25,335 nucleotides of DNA from DGNJ01 sp002388905 (GTDB taxonomy: Bacteria; Pseudomonadota; Gammaproteobacteria; Pseudomonadales; Porticoccaceae), in contig DAITSJ010000032.1 in NCBI GenBank assembly GCA_036843405.1, positions 1 through 25,335 of the forward strand. The letters are read 5' to 3'. The notes under the pieces are model-generated. The model worked only from the letters and a program-made list of their open reading frames with translations, was not told the origin of the DNA and ran no database searches. The translations under genes were made by a program, and so were the position numbers. This document shows positions 1 to 7,407 of this stretch, piece after piece (within the stretch, counting starts at the first letter, position 1; each line of letters opens with the position of its first letter).

Positions 1-236
1 CGCAACTCCAATTCTCCGGGTAAGCCCCGAGTGAACAACCTATAGAGAGATCACAACTAGAGCCGCCTGTTACCAGGGATGAGCGGCGCGATTGCACATA
101 TAGGGCTGTTTTTGTACACTGTCGCCCGGTGGAATTCCGTGCTGCCGGGAAACTTACCCGCGGCGGGCAAATCCAAGTTCATGTAACCTATACTATTGTC
201 GTCAACCGACCACCTTCATCAACTACGAGGTTTACC
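1..236. other. Non-coding left edge, leader of ferredoxin gene
   Basis: I see no gene I can support here. A weak sigma70-like pair, TTGCAC at 92-97 and TACACT at 115-120 with a 17-nt spacer, could drive the ferredoxin gene and would give a leader of about 110 nt. TATACT at 189-194 is an alternative -10 without a good -35. An in-frame GTG at 129 would extend the ferredoxin by 36 residues, but that stretch has no ferredoxin character. Confidence 0.3.
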
Positions 237-455
237 GTGTCAAAGAAAAGGATCAAAGCCGTCGTCGATCGCGCCGCCTGTTGCGCTTATGGCCTCTGTG
301 CGGAAATTTGTCCCGAAGTCTACAAGCTCGATGAAAACGGCATCGCCTATGTTGAAGGTGATGGTCTTGTTCCCGAAGAGCTGGAAGACGCCGCCCGGGA
401 AGGTTGCGACGCCTGCCCCCAGGCCGCCATCAAGATCGAGGAAGCCGAGAGCTGA
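237..455 (+). CDS. P450-type single-cluster ferredoxin, probably [3Fe-4S]
   Basis: A 72-residue acidic electron carrier of the small bacterial ferredoxin family that feeds cytochromes P450. I start it at GTG 237 because GAGG lies six bases upstream and the ferredoxin fold begins at once. Cysteines are at 15, 16, 21, 25, 57 and 60. The cluster signature reads C15-x2-Tyr18-x2-C21 ... C60-Pro61. The second Cys of a normal [4Fe-4S] motif is replaced by Tyr, which in this family usually means a [3Fe-4S] cluster with a variable residue at that site. C16, C25 and C57 are extra and could alter ligation. It is monocistronic, closed by a strong terminator, and lies about 16 kb from the nearest P450. 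No ferredoxin reductase is in the window. Its partner is unknown; P450cam-type enzymes normally use [2Fe-2S] ferredoxins. Confidence 0.85.
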   Translation: MSKKRIKAVVDRAACCAYGLCAEICPEVYKLDENGIAYVEGDGLVPEELEDAAREGCDACPQAAIKIEEAES

Positions 456-513
456 TAGCAGCTTCCCGGGTTTTAGCAAGCGGTATGGCCTGCGTTTAGC
501 TGCACCATACCGG

Positions 514-541
514 AAAACCGCCGCCTTCGGGCGGCGGTTTT
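514..541 (+). terminator. Rho-independent terminator of ferredoxin gene
   Basis: A perfect 12-bp stem (514-525 with 530-541) is closed by a TTCG tetraloop and ends in a run of seven T. It begins about 60 nt after the ferredoxin stop codon. Confidence 0.9.
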
Positions 542-596
542 TTTATGGCCGGGAAATACAGGGAAACTGCCCGCGGAAGCGGCTCGACGCAGTCAC

Positions 597-622
597 AAAA
601 AAAGCCCCTTGCGGGGCTTTTT
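597..622 (-). terminator. Terminator of the mmsB operon (bidirectional)
   Basis: A 10-bp stem (599-608 with 613-622) has GC core AGCCCC/GGGGCT, an A run on its left and a T run on its right. On the minus strand it lies about 35 nt beyond the mmsB stop codon and ends in a U tract, so it should close the isobutyryl-CoA operon. It can also act on the plus strand as a backup for the ferredoxin terminator. Confidence 0.85.
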
Positions 623-657
623 GCGCAGGCCCAGAGGCCGCTGACAGAGACCGCCGG

Positions 658-1539
658 TCAACCCAGGAATTCAAAGATACTGGAGAAATCCCGCTTGCCG
701 TTGCCCTTGCGGGCATGGCTGGTGTAAAGGCTGCGCGCCAGGGCGCCCATGGGCGTGGAGGAGCCGTTCTGCAGGGCGTTCTCGAGAGCCAGGTTGAGAT
801 CCTTGCACATCAGGTCGACCATAAAACCCGGTTTGTAGTCATTGCTCGAGGGCACATTTTCCATGACTCCGGGGCAGGGATTGTAGACTTCCAGAGTCCA
901 GTTCTTGCCGGAACTCGCACCCATGATCTCCGACAACACCTTGGGGTCCAGGCCGTTGTCCTGACCCAGGCGCAGTGCTTCGGAGGTGCCCACCATCAAC
1001 ACCGAGAGCAGCATGTTGTTGCACATCTTGGCAATCTGACCGGCACCGTGGTCGCCGGCGTGAAAGATTTTGGCGCCCATGCACTCGAGGATGGGTTTGG
1101 CCTTCTCGAAGGTCTCCGCCGCGCCGCCGCACATGAAGGAAAGGGTGCCGGCAGCCGCACCGGCGACGCCACCGGAAACCGGGCAATCCATCATCCCGAT
1201 GCCCATTTCCCGGGCGGCCTGGCCCACGCTGCGGGAGGTTTCGGCGTCGATGGTGCTGGAATCGATCACCACAGTCTTTGGGTCGAGGGATTGCAACAAC
1301 CCGTCCTCGCCAAGATAGATACCCGCAACATGCTTGCCGGCGGGCAGCATGGTGACCACGAAGTCCGCGCCCTCGACAGCCTGGCCCGGATTGTCGGCGG
1401 CCCGGGCACCCTCGTTGACCAGTTTTTCCACGGCTTCCGGGACCAGGTCATAAACGCTGAGACTGTGTCCGGCCTTGACCAGGTTGCTGGCCATAGGACC
1501 ACCCATATTGCCCAGACCTATAAATGCAATCGTCGCCAT
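658..1539 (-). CDS. mmsB: 3-hydroxyisobutyrate dehydrogenase
   Basis: Cytosolic NAD-dependent oxidation of 3-hydroxyisobutyrate to methylmalonate semialdehyde in valine/isobutyrate breakdown. The 293 residues match the family length. The N-terminal Rossmann motif GLGNMGGPMASNL is at 8-20, the substrate-binding motif DCPVSGG at 118-124, and GAGQIAKMCNN at 166-176 carries the catalytic Lys171. AAGGA lies just upstream of ATG 1539. It is the last gene of the operon, 32 nt after the hydrolase that supplies its substrate, and is followed by a terminator. The next step, methylmalonate semialdehyde to propionyl-CoA, needs a CoA-acylating dehydrogenase. The only candidate in the operon is the first gene, which is not a standard MmsA. 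Confidence 0.95.
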   Translation of the reverse strand: MATIAFIGLGNMGGPMASNLVKAGHSLSVYDLVPEAVEKLVNEGARAADNPGQAVEGADFVVTMLPAGKHVAGIYLGEDGLLQSLDPKTVVIDSSTIDAETSRSVGQAAREMGIGMMDCPVSGGVAGAAAGTLSFMCGGAAETFEKAKPILECMGAKIFHAGDHGAGQIAKMCNNMLLSVLMVGTSEALRLGQDNGLDPKVLSEIMGASSGKNWTLEVYNPCPGVMENVPSSNDYKPGFMVDLMCKDLNLALENALQNGSSTPMGALARSLYTSHARKGNGKRDFSSIFEFLG

Positions 1540-1571
1540 AGTGAATCCTTATAAGGTTTCGCTGTTGCAGA

Positions 1572-2699
1572 TTAGATATCCGCCAGTGGGTTGGTGTCCC
1601 AGGGCGGCCTGAAAAAGGAATCCAGGACATCGGCAGGCACATCCTGAATCGTCTTGTACTGCCACTGGGGGTTCCTGTCCTTGTCGATCAGCAGGGCCCG
1701 CACGCCCTCGGCGAACTCCGGGTAGCGGACAATATTCACCGCCAGGACCAGCTCCGATTTGAAGACTTCCCTGAGAGGCTTGCCTGCGGCTTCCCGCAAC
1801 TGGCGATCGGTGATTAGCACGCTGAGGGGCGATCCGTTGGCCAGTCCATCCCGGGCCTTGGCCAGCCACGGATCGTCGGTTTCCAGCCCGGTAATGGCCT
1901 CAACCACCTGCTCTATGGGCTTGTCACCGCAGAGTTCGTGGATACTGTCCATATGTTTCTCGACATTGCCCTCGGGGCGGGCGTGCCCTGAGCGTTTGTC
2001 GTAACCCGCCAGCACCTCGGTCACCTGTTGGGCGGCATCACCGTGCCATTCGATGCTCTGTAAGTCCTCGAGCACGTGATCTCTCAGGTCGTTTTCGACC
2101 AGATGCTCGGCCAGGCCCAGGAACAGGCAGTCCGTGCCATTGAAGTTCGCGGCGGTCAGGCCCAGGAAACGCCCGGCGCCGTCCGGCATCCGGTTCAGGA
2201 AGTAACTGCCGCCCACGTCCGGGAACAGGGCAATGGTCACCTCGGGCATGGCGAAGCGCGATTTTTCCGTCACCACCCGGTGGCTGCTGCCGGCAAAAAC
2301 ACCAAGGCCCCCGCCCATGACGATACCGTGCCCCCAGGAAACCACCGGTTTGGGGTAGGTATGGATCAGGTAATCGAGCCGGTACTCGTGGTGGTAGAAA
2401 TCCTCTGCATAGGGACAGGGCCCGCCGGGGTTTTCCACGGCCGAGGCGCGCAGCGCCTGGACATCGCCACCGGCGCAGAAGGCCTTCTCGCCACTGCCCC
2501 GGATAAAAACACAGGCAATGCTGTCGTCGTCCCGCCACTCGCCCAGCTTTTCGAGCATCAGGTCGACCATCTCCAGATTCAGGGAGTTGAGGGTCGACGG
2601 GATATTCAGCGTGACCTGACCGATTTTCCTGCCGCCGGCCGCGGGCAGTTCATCAAAAAGCACCGGCGGTGCATGGTGTTCGTGTTTCTCGTCGCTCAT
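1572..2699 (-). CDS. 3-hydroxyisobutyryl-CoA hydrolase
   Basis: A crotonase-fold thioesterase that releases 3-hydroxyisobutyrate from its CoA ester, the step that sets the valine pathway apart from ordinary beta-oxidation. The 375-residue protein has the oxyanion-hole segment around FCAGGDVQAL (74-83), a glycine-rich GHGIVMGGGLGVF (123-135), and the hydrolase-specific MPEVTIALFPDVGGSYFLNR at 151-170 with the expected acidic pair Glu153 and Asp161. That motif separates it from plain enoyl-CoA hydratases. I start at ATG 2699, which overlaps the stop of the upstream hydratase as ATGA. An in-frame ATG at 2714 would add five residues and is less likely. Translational coupling with both neighbours fits stoichiometric expression. 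Confidence 0.9.
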   Translation of the reverse strand: MSDEKHEHHAPPVLFDELPAAGGRKIGQVTLNIPSTLNSLNLEMVDLMLEKLGEWRDDDSIACVFIRGSGEKAFCAGGDVQALRASAVENPGGPCPYAEDFYHHEYRLDYLIHTYPKPVVSWGHGIVMGGGLGVFAGSSHRVVTEKSRFAMPEVTIALFPDVGGSYFLNRMPDGAGRFLGLTAANFNGTDCLFLGLAEHLVENDLRDHVLEDLQSIEWHGDAAQQVTEVLAGYDKRSGHARPEGNVEKHMDSIHELCGDKPIEQVVEAITGLETDDPWLAKARDGLANGSPLSVLITDRQLREAAGKPLREVFKSELVLAVNIVRYPEFAEGVRALLIDKDRNPQWQYKTIQDVPADVLDSFFRPPWDTNPLADI

Positions 2700-3475
2700 G
2701 AAACAGTCTTCCATTCCGGTTTGCGTTTTTCCAGGAAGGCGGAAACGCCCTCTTTCTGGTTACCGTCATTCCAGAGGCGGACAAAAAGTTCGCGCTCCTT
2801 CTCGAAGAGGCTGGCAAGCGGCTGGTTGCGCGCGGCCATCACCAGCTCCTTGCAGTAAACGGAAGCCGTGGGGCTGGTACCCTCTGCCTTGGCGGCAAGC
2901 TCCAGGGCCTTGTCCACCACCGAGCCCGCCGACACCACTTCGCTGACCAGACCGATCTCCAGGGCCTTATCCGACTTGAGTCGCTCGTTGAGCAGGATCA
3001 TGCGCTTGGCCCACTGCTCGCCCACCAGCCAGCCCAGGTGCTGGGTACCCAGGCCGCAGGGCAGCAGGCCCACGGCGGCTTCGGGCAATGCCATCTGGGC
3101 GTTTTCCGAGGCGATGCGGATATCGCAGGCCAGGGCCAGCTCCAGACCGCCGCCCATGGCAAAACCGTTGATGGCGGCAATGGACACCCCCCGGTAATTG
3201 GTCAACACCTCAAAGGCGCGGCCGAAGGCCTGGGAGAACTCAAACGCCTTGCCCTTGTCGTCGTGATTGAAACGGGTGAGGTCGGCACCGGCGGAGAAGA
3301 ACTTCTCGCCATCGCCGGTAATAACCAGGGCCCGGTTTTCCGTGTCGGCATTCAGGTCCCCGACGATATCGATGAGTTCCATGAGGCTTTCCGGCGTCCA
3401 GGTGTGCGCCGGCGGATTGTTCAACGTCAGCAGAGCGGTACTGCCGCGTTTTTCCAGTTTCAGGACTTCGCTCAT
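2696..3475 (-). CDS. Enoyl-CoA hydratase, probable methacrylyl-CoA hydratase
   Basis: A 259-residue crotonase-family enzyme, the usual length. In this operon it should hydrate methacrylyl-CoA to 3-hydroxyisobutyryl-CoA. Both general acid/base glutamates are present: Glu112 in GGGLELAL and Glu132 in LPEAAVGLLP. An oxyanion-hole loop FSAGADL is at 60-66. The start at ATG 3475 is well set: GGAGG is seven to eight bases upstream and the ATG overlaps the stop of the acyl-CoA dehydrogenase (ATGA). The reading frame stays open upstream into the dehydrogenase gene, but those residues look like an out-of-frame reading and are not part of the protein. The substrate is assigned from context, because sequence alone does not separate it from other short-chain hydratases. 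Confidence 0.9.
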   Translation of the reverse strand: MSEVLKLEKRGSTALLTLNNPPAHTWTPESLMELIDIVGDLNADTENRALVITGDGEKFFSAGADLTRFNHDDKGKAFEFSQAFGRAFEVLTNYRGVSIAAINGFAMGGGLELALACDIRIASENAQMALPEAAVGLLPCGLGTQHLGWLVGEQWAKRMILLNERLKSDKALEIGLVSEVVSAGSVVDKALELAAKAEGTSPTASVYCKELVMAARNQPLASLFEKERELFVRLWNDGNQKEGVSAFLEKRKPEWKTVS

Positions 3476-4644
3476 CGTATATCCTCCGTTCCGTGTTCGG
3501 CGAGTATCCGCCGCGCGGTAATGACTCGCATGATTTCGTTGGTACCTTCCAGAATCTGGTGCACCCGGACGTCGCGCAGGTAGCGCTCCACCGGATATTC
3601 CCTGAGATAGCCGTAGCCGCCGTGCATTTGCAGCGCCTGGTTGCAGATCTCGAAGCCCACGTCGGTGGCGAAGCGCTTGGCCATGGCGCAGTAGGTTATC
3701 TTGTCGGGATGGTCGGTGTCGATTTTCACCGCCGCCAGGCGAATCATCTGCCGCGCGGCCACCAGCTCCGTGGCCATATCCGCCAGGCGGAACTGAAGGG
3801 CCTGGAATTCGCTCAGGGGCTGACCGAACTGGGTCCGGTCCTTGAGATAGTCGGTGGCCAGGGACAGGCAAGCCTGGGCGGCGCCGATGGAGCAGGTGGC
3901 GATATTGATGCGGCCGCCGTCGAGCCCCATCATGGCGATCTTGAAGCCCTCGCCCTCCTTGCCCAGCATGTTGTTGGCGGGTACCCGAACGTCCTCAAAG
4001 GTTACCGCCCGGGTGGGCTGGCTGTTCCAGCCCAGCTTGGCTTCGTTCTTGCCGTAGGAAATGCCCGGCAGGTCGGCGGGGATGGCAAAGGCGGTGATGC
4101 CCCTGGCTCCCGAGTCCGAAGCCCCCGTGCGGGTCATCACCACCAGCAGGTCGGTGCCCCCGGCGCCGCTGATAAACATTTTGCCGCCATTGATAACGTA
4201 ATCGTCGCCATCCTTGCGGGCGGTGGTCCGCAGGGACGCGGCGTCACTGCCGGCATTGGGCTCGGTGAGACAGTAGGAGGCCAGCTTCTGACCGCTGGTG
4301 AGCTGTTCGCCCCACTCCTCGCACAGGGACTCGCTTCCCCAGTTACAAAGCATCCAGGCGCACATATTGTGAATGGAGATAAAGGCGGCGGTGGAGGTGC
4401 AGCCGCCCGCCAGTTCCTCCAGGATAATAGTGGTATCCAGGCGGGACATGCCCAGGCCGCCCCATTTTTCCGGGGAGTAGATACCGCAAAAACCCAGTTC
4501 GCCAGCCGCGCGGATTACGTCGGTGGGAAAGATCTTTTCCTCGTCCCACTTGGCGGCATTGGGTTCCAGTTCGCCCTTTGCGAAATTCCTGGCCGCTTCC
4601 TGAAAAGCGAGCTGATCGTCGGTAAGCTCAAAATTCATAGGCAT
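3472..4644 (-). CDS. Isobutyryl-CoA dehydrogenase (acyl-CoA dehydrogenase family)
   Basis: FAD enzyme that oxidises isobutyryl-CoA to methacrylyl-CoA and passes electrons to ETF. The 390 residues cover the whole family fold. CLTEPNAGSD (125-134) is the flavin/substrate loop, DRTQFGQPLSEFQALQF (269-285) the FAD-binding segment, and MHGGYGYLREYPVERYLRD (340-358) the C-terminal signature. The catalytic base is Glu366 in ILEGTNEIMR, the position used by short and branched-chain members such as ACAD8. Neighbouring hydratase, hydrolase and mmsB support isobutyryl-CoA as substrate. ATG 4644 and ATG 4638 are both possible starts; neither has a strong ribosome site. It is separated from the upstream aldehyde dehydrogenase by 114 nt holding a large hairpin. 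Confidence 0.9.
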   Translation of the reverse strand: MPMNFELTDDQLAFQEAARNFAKGELEPNAAKWDEEKIFPTDVIRAAGELGFCGIYSPEKWGGLGMSRLDTTIILEELAGGCTSTAAFISIHNMCAWMLCNWGSESLCEEWGEQLTSGQKLASYCLTEPNAGSDAASLRTTARKDGDDYVINGGKMFISGAGGTDLLVVMTRTGASDSGARGITAFAIPADLPGISYGKNEAKLGWNSQPTRAVTFEDVRVPANNMLGKEGEGFKIAMMGLDGGRINIATCSIGAAQACLSLATDYLKDRTQFGQPLSEFQALQFRLADMATELVAARQMIRLAAVKIDTDHPDKITYCAMAKRFATDVGFEICNQALQMHGGYGYLREYPVERYLRDVRVHQILEGTNEIMRVITARRILAEHGTEDIR

Positions 4645-4698
4645 TTATCGTTTCTGGTTGGAAAGATTAGCGGGCGGGTCCGGTTGCGCGGGCCCTGC

Positions 4699-4730
4699 CA
4701 GCACCGTGCCGGCGGGCCGGCACGGTGCTG
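4699..4730 (-). other. Perfect 14-bp intra-operon hairpin
   Basis: The arms 4699-4712 and 4717-4730 are exact reverse complements around a 4-nt CGGG loop. It lies between the aldehyde dehydrogenase stop (4759) and the acyl-CoA dehydrogenase start (4644). No U tract follows on the minus strand, so it is not a classic terminator. An mRNA-stabilising or processing hairpin that sets the level of the downstream genes is more likely. Confidence 0.75.
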
Positions 4731-4758
4731 TTCCCGTTCGATAGTGCGGGGCGGGCCG

Positions 4759-6186
4759 CTATTTCAGCTTCCCGATCACGTCCCCGAACAATTCCTCGTC
4801 CGGCGGCAGCACTTTGGGCTGCTCCAGGGGCTTGGATATCCAGGTGACATTGATCAGGTGCCGCCAGTTGATGTTGTCACAGGTGGAATTATTGCCCCAG
4901 GTACCGCAGCCCAAAGAGAAGGTCTGGCGCATGCCGTTCCACAGGTTGCCGCTGTTGGAGGGCGCCTGGGGCTGATTGACCATAACCCGGGCGGTTTTGG
5001 TGCCCATGCCCAGCTTGAGAATGTTCTCGTCGCTGTAGGAATAGATACCGCAGGAATGCCCCTTGCCCTGGTATTCCTGGATCTCGTTGGTCAGCGCCAC
5101 CGCCTCGTCGATGTCCTTGACCTTGTAGAAGGCCATGATCGGCGACAGTTTCTCACCGGAGTACGGGTGGTCGGGGCCGACGCCGTCTTCCGGCATGATG
5201 ATGAACTTGCGATCCTCGGGGATATCGATGCCGGCCATCTTGCCGATCACCTGGGGCGGCTGAACGATGGCATCGGTGTTGAGGTGGCCATCCTCCCAGA
5301 GCACATCGGCGATTTTCCTGTACTCGTCCCTGGAGGCCAGGTAACCGCCCTCGGCAATCAGCGCCTCCAGCAGTTGGTCATAGATGGCCTCGACGCCGAT
5401 CACGGAGTTGTCGGAAGAGCAGGACGCCGCCAGGTCCAGGATCTTGGAGATGCGGATTTTTTCCGCGGCTTCCTTCAGGTCCGCGGTCTCGTCGACAGTG
5501 ATCACCGCGTTGCCGGCGCCCACACCAAAGGCCGGCGTGCCGCTGGAGTAGGCCGCCTTGACCATGGCCGGGCCGCCCGTGGCCAGAATCAGGTCACACT
5601 GCTTCATCAATTCCTGGGTCTTGTCCATGGTGGGCTCTTCGATACCGATCACCAGGTCCGCGGGAGCGCCCATCTTCTCAAGGGCCGCGCGCATGCGGTC
5701 GACAATGAGCTTGTTGGTGGCCTTGGCCCGGGGATGGGGTGCGATAATGACGGCGTTGCGCCCCTTGACGGCGTTGATGCCCTTGATCACCGGCGTTGCC
5801 TCCGGGTTGGTGGACGGCGCCAGGGCACCGATTACCCCCGCGGGCTTGGCGATCTTGATAATATTGCGCTCTTTGTCCTCCTCGATGATACCCACCGATT
5901 TGTCGGGGAGGATATCCATGAGGGCGGCCCGGGTCTTGGTGAACATCTTGGCAAACTTGCCGTTGTAGTCGCCCAGGCGGGTCTCTTCCAGAGCGTGCCT
6001 GGCCAGATCCTCGGCGACGCCGGGCTGGGCGCAGGACCACACCATGCCGCGGATCAGCTCGTCCACCTGCTCCTGGGTGTAATCCTCGATCTGTGCCTGG
6101 GCTTTGCGAGCCCGGACAATCAGTTCCTGGATCTCCCGTGCCGCCTCGCTGACGGCAACTTCTTCAATCTTCGCGCTAGTGGTCAT
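4759..6186 (-). CDS. CoA-acylating aldehyde dehydrogenase, AdhE/EutE/SauS type
   Basis: A 475-residue NAD(P)-dependent dehydrogenase that should convert an aldehyde plus CoA into an acyl-CoA. The cofactor and active-site layout is that of the AdhE N-terminal/EutE/SauS group: PSTNPEATP at 124-132, APHPRAKATNK at 149-159, LATGGPAMVKAAYSSG at 201-216, GVGAGN at 221-226, nucleophile Cys256 in SCSSDNSV, and a late GCGTWGNNSTCDNINWRHL segment. MmsA, the usual methylmalonate semialdehyde dehydrogenase, belongs to another branch and lacks these motifs. ATG 6186 is preceded by AGGAGA with good spacing. It is the first gene of the operon, divergent from the AraC regulator. It could supply isobutyryl-CoA from isobutyraldehyde, or replace MmsA at the end of the route. 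I cannot decide which. No microcompartment-targeting N-terminus is apparent. Confidence 0.85.
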   Translation of the reverse strand: MTTSAKIEEVAVSEAAREIQELIVRARKAQAQIEDYTQEQVDELIRGMVWSCAQPGVAEDLARHALEETRLGDYNGKFAKMFTKTRAALMDILPDKSVGIIEEDKERNIIKIAKPAGVIGALAPSTNPEATPVIKGINAVKGRNAVIIAPHPRAKATNKLIVDRMRAALEKMGAPADLVIGIEEPTMDKTQELMKQCDLILATGGPAMVKAAYSSGTPAFGVGAGNAVITVDETADLKEAAEKIRISKILDLAASCSSDNSVIGVEAIYDQLLEALIAEGGYLASRDEYRKIADVLWEDGHLNTDAIVQPPQVIGKMAGIDIPEDRKFIIMPEDGVGPDHPYSGEKLSPIMAFYKVKDIDEAVALTNEIQEYQGKGHSCGIYSYSDENILKLGMGTKTARVMVNQPQAPSNSGNLWNGMRQTFSLGCGTWGNNSTCDNINWRHLINVTWISKPLEQPKVLPPDEELFGDVIGKLK

Positions 6187-6525
6187 AACGTTTCTCCTGT
6201 AGAAAGCGATGAAGACGCGATCATCACCTGAACGACACGGCAAGGCCGCGCTGCGGGACTCCCGTGTCTTCGTTGATCAAAGCGAGGCGGAATCGTCATC
6301 CACCCGGCATCCGGGAACCTTCCCGCAGGAAAGCCCGGCAATGACATGACGCCATTATACGCTACCGCCCACGGCATACTCATCTCCGACCGTTAACCGT
6401 ACCAATTCGATCCGATTTTGGTAATACCAAATCTTGTCATAACATGGATTATGTTGCTCCCTGACTAGTATAGTTGGACGATCCAGCCCTGTCTTCCATC
6501 ATGCTTTCTTCGTGAGGCTAAGACC
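6187..6525. promoter_or_regulatory. Divergent control region, aldehyde dehydrogenase operon / araC-type gene
   Basis: This 339-nt gap holds a perfect TATAAT on the minus strand (6359-6354) without a recognisable -35, as expected for an activator-dependent promoter of the catabolic operon. The predicted leader is about 160 nt and contains an inverted repeat (6234-6240 with 6262-6268). Upstream of the -10 is a palindrome, TTTGGT-AAT-ACCAAA at 6417-6431, about 77 bp from the predicted start. AACAT-N5-ATGTT follows at 6441-6455. For the regulator gene only a weak TATAGT-like box is seen near 6469. Confidence 0.5.
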
Positions 6526-7401
6526 ATGAGCCGAACTTCCGACTGGCCCCTGGCCAACAGCAGTATCCGCCTGGTCGCGCCGGTGATGATCCGCAAACGG
6601 CTGGAAAAGCACCCGCTGGCCCGGGATTGCTACCCCCTGGCCATTGGCTACTACGAGACCGCCCACCGACACAATATGTCCCGGCGCCGCCACGACGACA
6701 ACATCCTGATTTACTGCTTCTCCGGCAAGGGCCACCTGAAAACAAATAACTGGCACGGGGAGGTGAACGCCGGCGAGGTCATGATTATGCCTTCGGGCAC
6801 CGCCCATCACTACCGGTCGGACAATCGCGACCCGTGGTCCATTTACTGGTGCCACTTCTCGGGCTCACTGGCCGACGAGTATATCCGCCACCTGGGCACC
6901 GCCGGCAATAAACCGGTTACCGCCATCGGCCAGTCCCCGGCCCTGATCGCCCAGTTCCAGACCCTGCTCCAGGCCGCCAGCAAGGGTTATGACACGGCGG
7001 CACTGATTCACGCCTCGAATATGCTCAAGCAATTGCTCACCTATATCGCGCTGCTTATCCGCGATGCATCCGGCGAGCAGAAGAGCGGGTTCGATGTGGC
7101 GGGTGTGCAGGCGTTCATGCTCCAGAACCTGGACAGGCCGCTGAACCTGCAGGTGCTGGCGGAAAAAGTCGGGTTATCCAAATATCACTTCAGCAAAAGG
7201 TACAAGCAGGCCACCGGCTTCTCGCCGATCGAGCACCTGATCCGCATGAAAATCGAATACGCTCGCTACCTGCTCGAAACCAGCGACCTCAGTGTCGGCG
7301 ACATTGCCGCCAAGGTCGGCTACGAGGATTCCCTGTACTTTTCACGGCAGTTTCACAAAGCGACCGGCATATCCCCCACCCGTTATCGAGCGAACCGGTA
7401 A
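6526..7401 (+). CDS. AraC-family transcriptional regulator, MmsR-like by position
   Basis: A 291-residue activator-type regulator. The N-terminal half is a cupin-like ligand domain (about 20-120: HDDNILIYCFSGKGHL, then GEVMIMPSGTAHHY). The C-terminal part (about 200-291) holds the two helix-turn-helix units of AraC proteins: LQVLAEKVGLSKYHFSKRYK and VGDIAAKVGYEDSLYFSRQF, ending in the usual GISPTRYR. GTGAGG lies upstream of ATG 6526. In Pseudomonas aeruginosa an AraC-type protein, MmsR, is encoded divergently from mmsAB and activates it, and the same arrangement is seen here. I infer that it senses a valine or isobutyrate intermediate and activates the 6186-658 operon. Its stop lies six bases from the stop of the convergent MFS gene, with no terminator between them. 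Confidence 0.9.
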   Translation: MSRTSDWPLANSSIRLVAPVMIRKRLEKHPLARDCYPLAIGYYETAHRHNMSRRRHDDNILIYCFSGKGHLKTNNWHGEVNAGEVMIMPSGTAHHYRSDNRDPWSIYWCHFSGSLADEYIRHLGTAGNKPVTAIGQSPALIAQFQTLLQAASKGYDTAALIHASNMLKQLLTYIALLIRDASGEQKSGFDVAGVQAFMLQNLDRPLNLQVLAEKVGLSKYHFSKRYKQATGFSPIEHLIRMKIEYARYLLETSDLSVGDIAAKVGYEDSLYFSRQFHKATGISPTRYRANR

Positions 7402-7407
7402 CCCGGA

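Noticed and set aside
129..236. GTG 129 as start of the ferredoxin
   Set aside because: The 36 added residues have no ferredoxin similarity, and GTG 237 has a better ribosome site.
196..1554. A 452-codon plus-strand frame across the ferredoxin and mmsB
   Set aside because: It runs through two terminators and is antisense to mmsB.
3476..3871. An upstream in-frame extension of the enoyl-CoA hydratase
   Set aside because: It lies inside the acyl-CoA dehydrogenase gene in another frame. The internal ATG at 3475 has GGAGG and the crotonase fold starts there.
3493..6231. A 912-codon open frame on the plus strand, antisense to the dehydrogenase genes
   Set aside because: It is a mirror of two strong genes in GC-rich DNA, with no family motifs, and the opposite strand carries complete catalytic motifs and ribosome sites.
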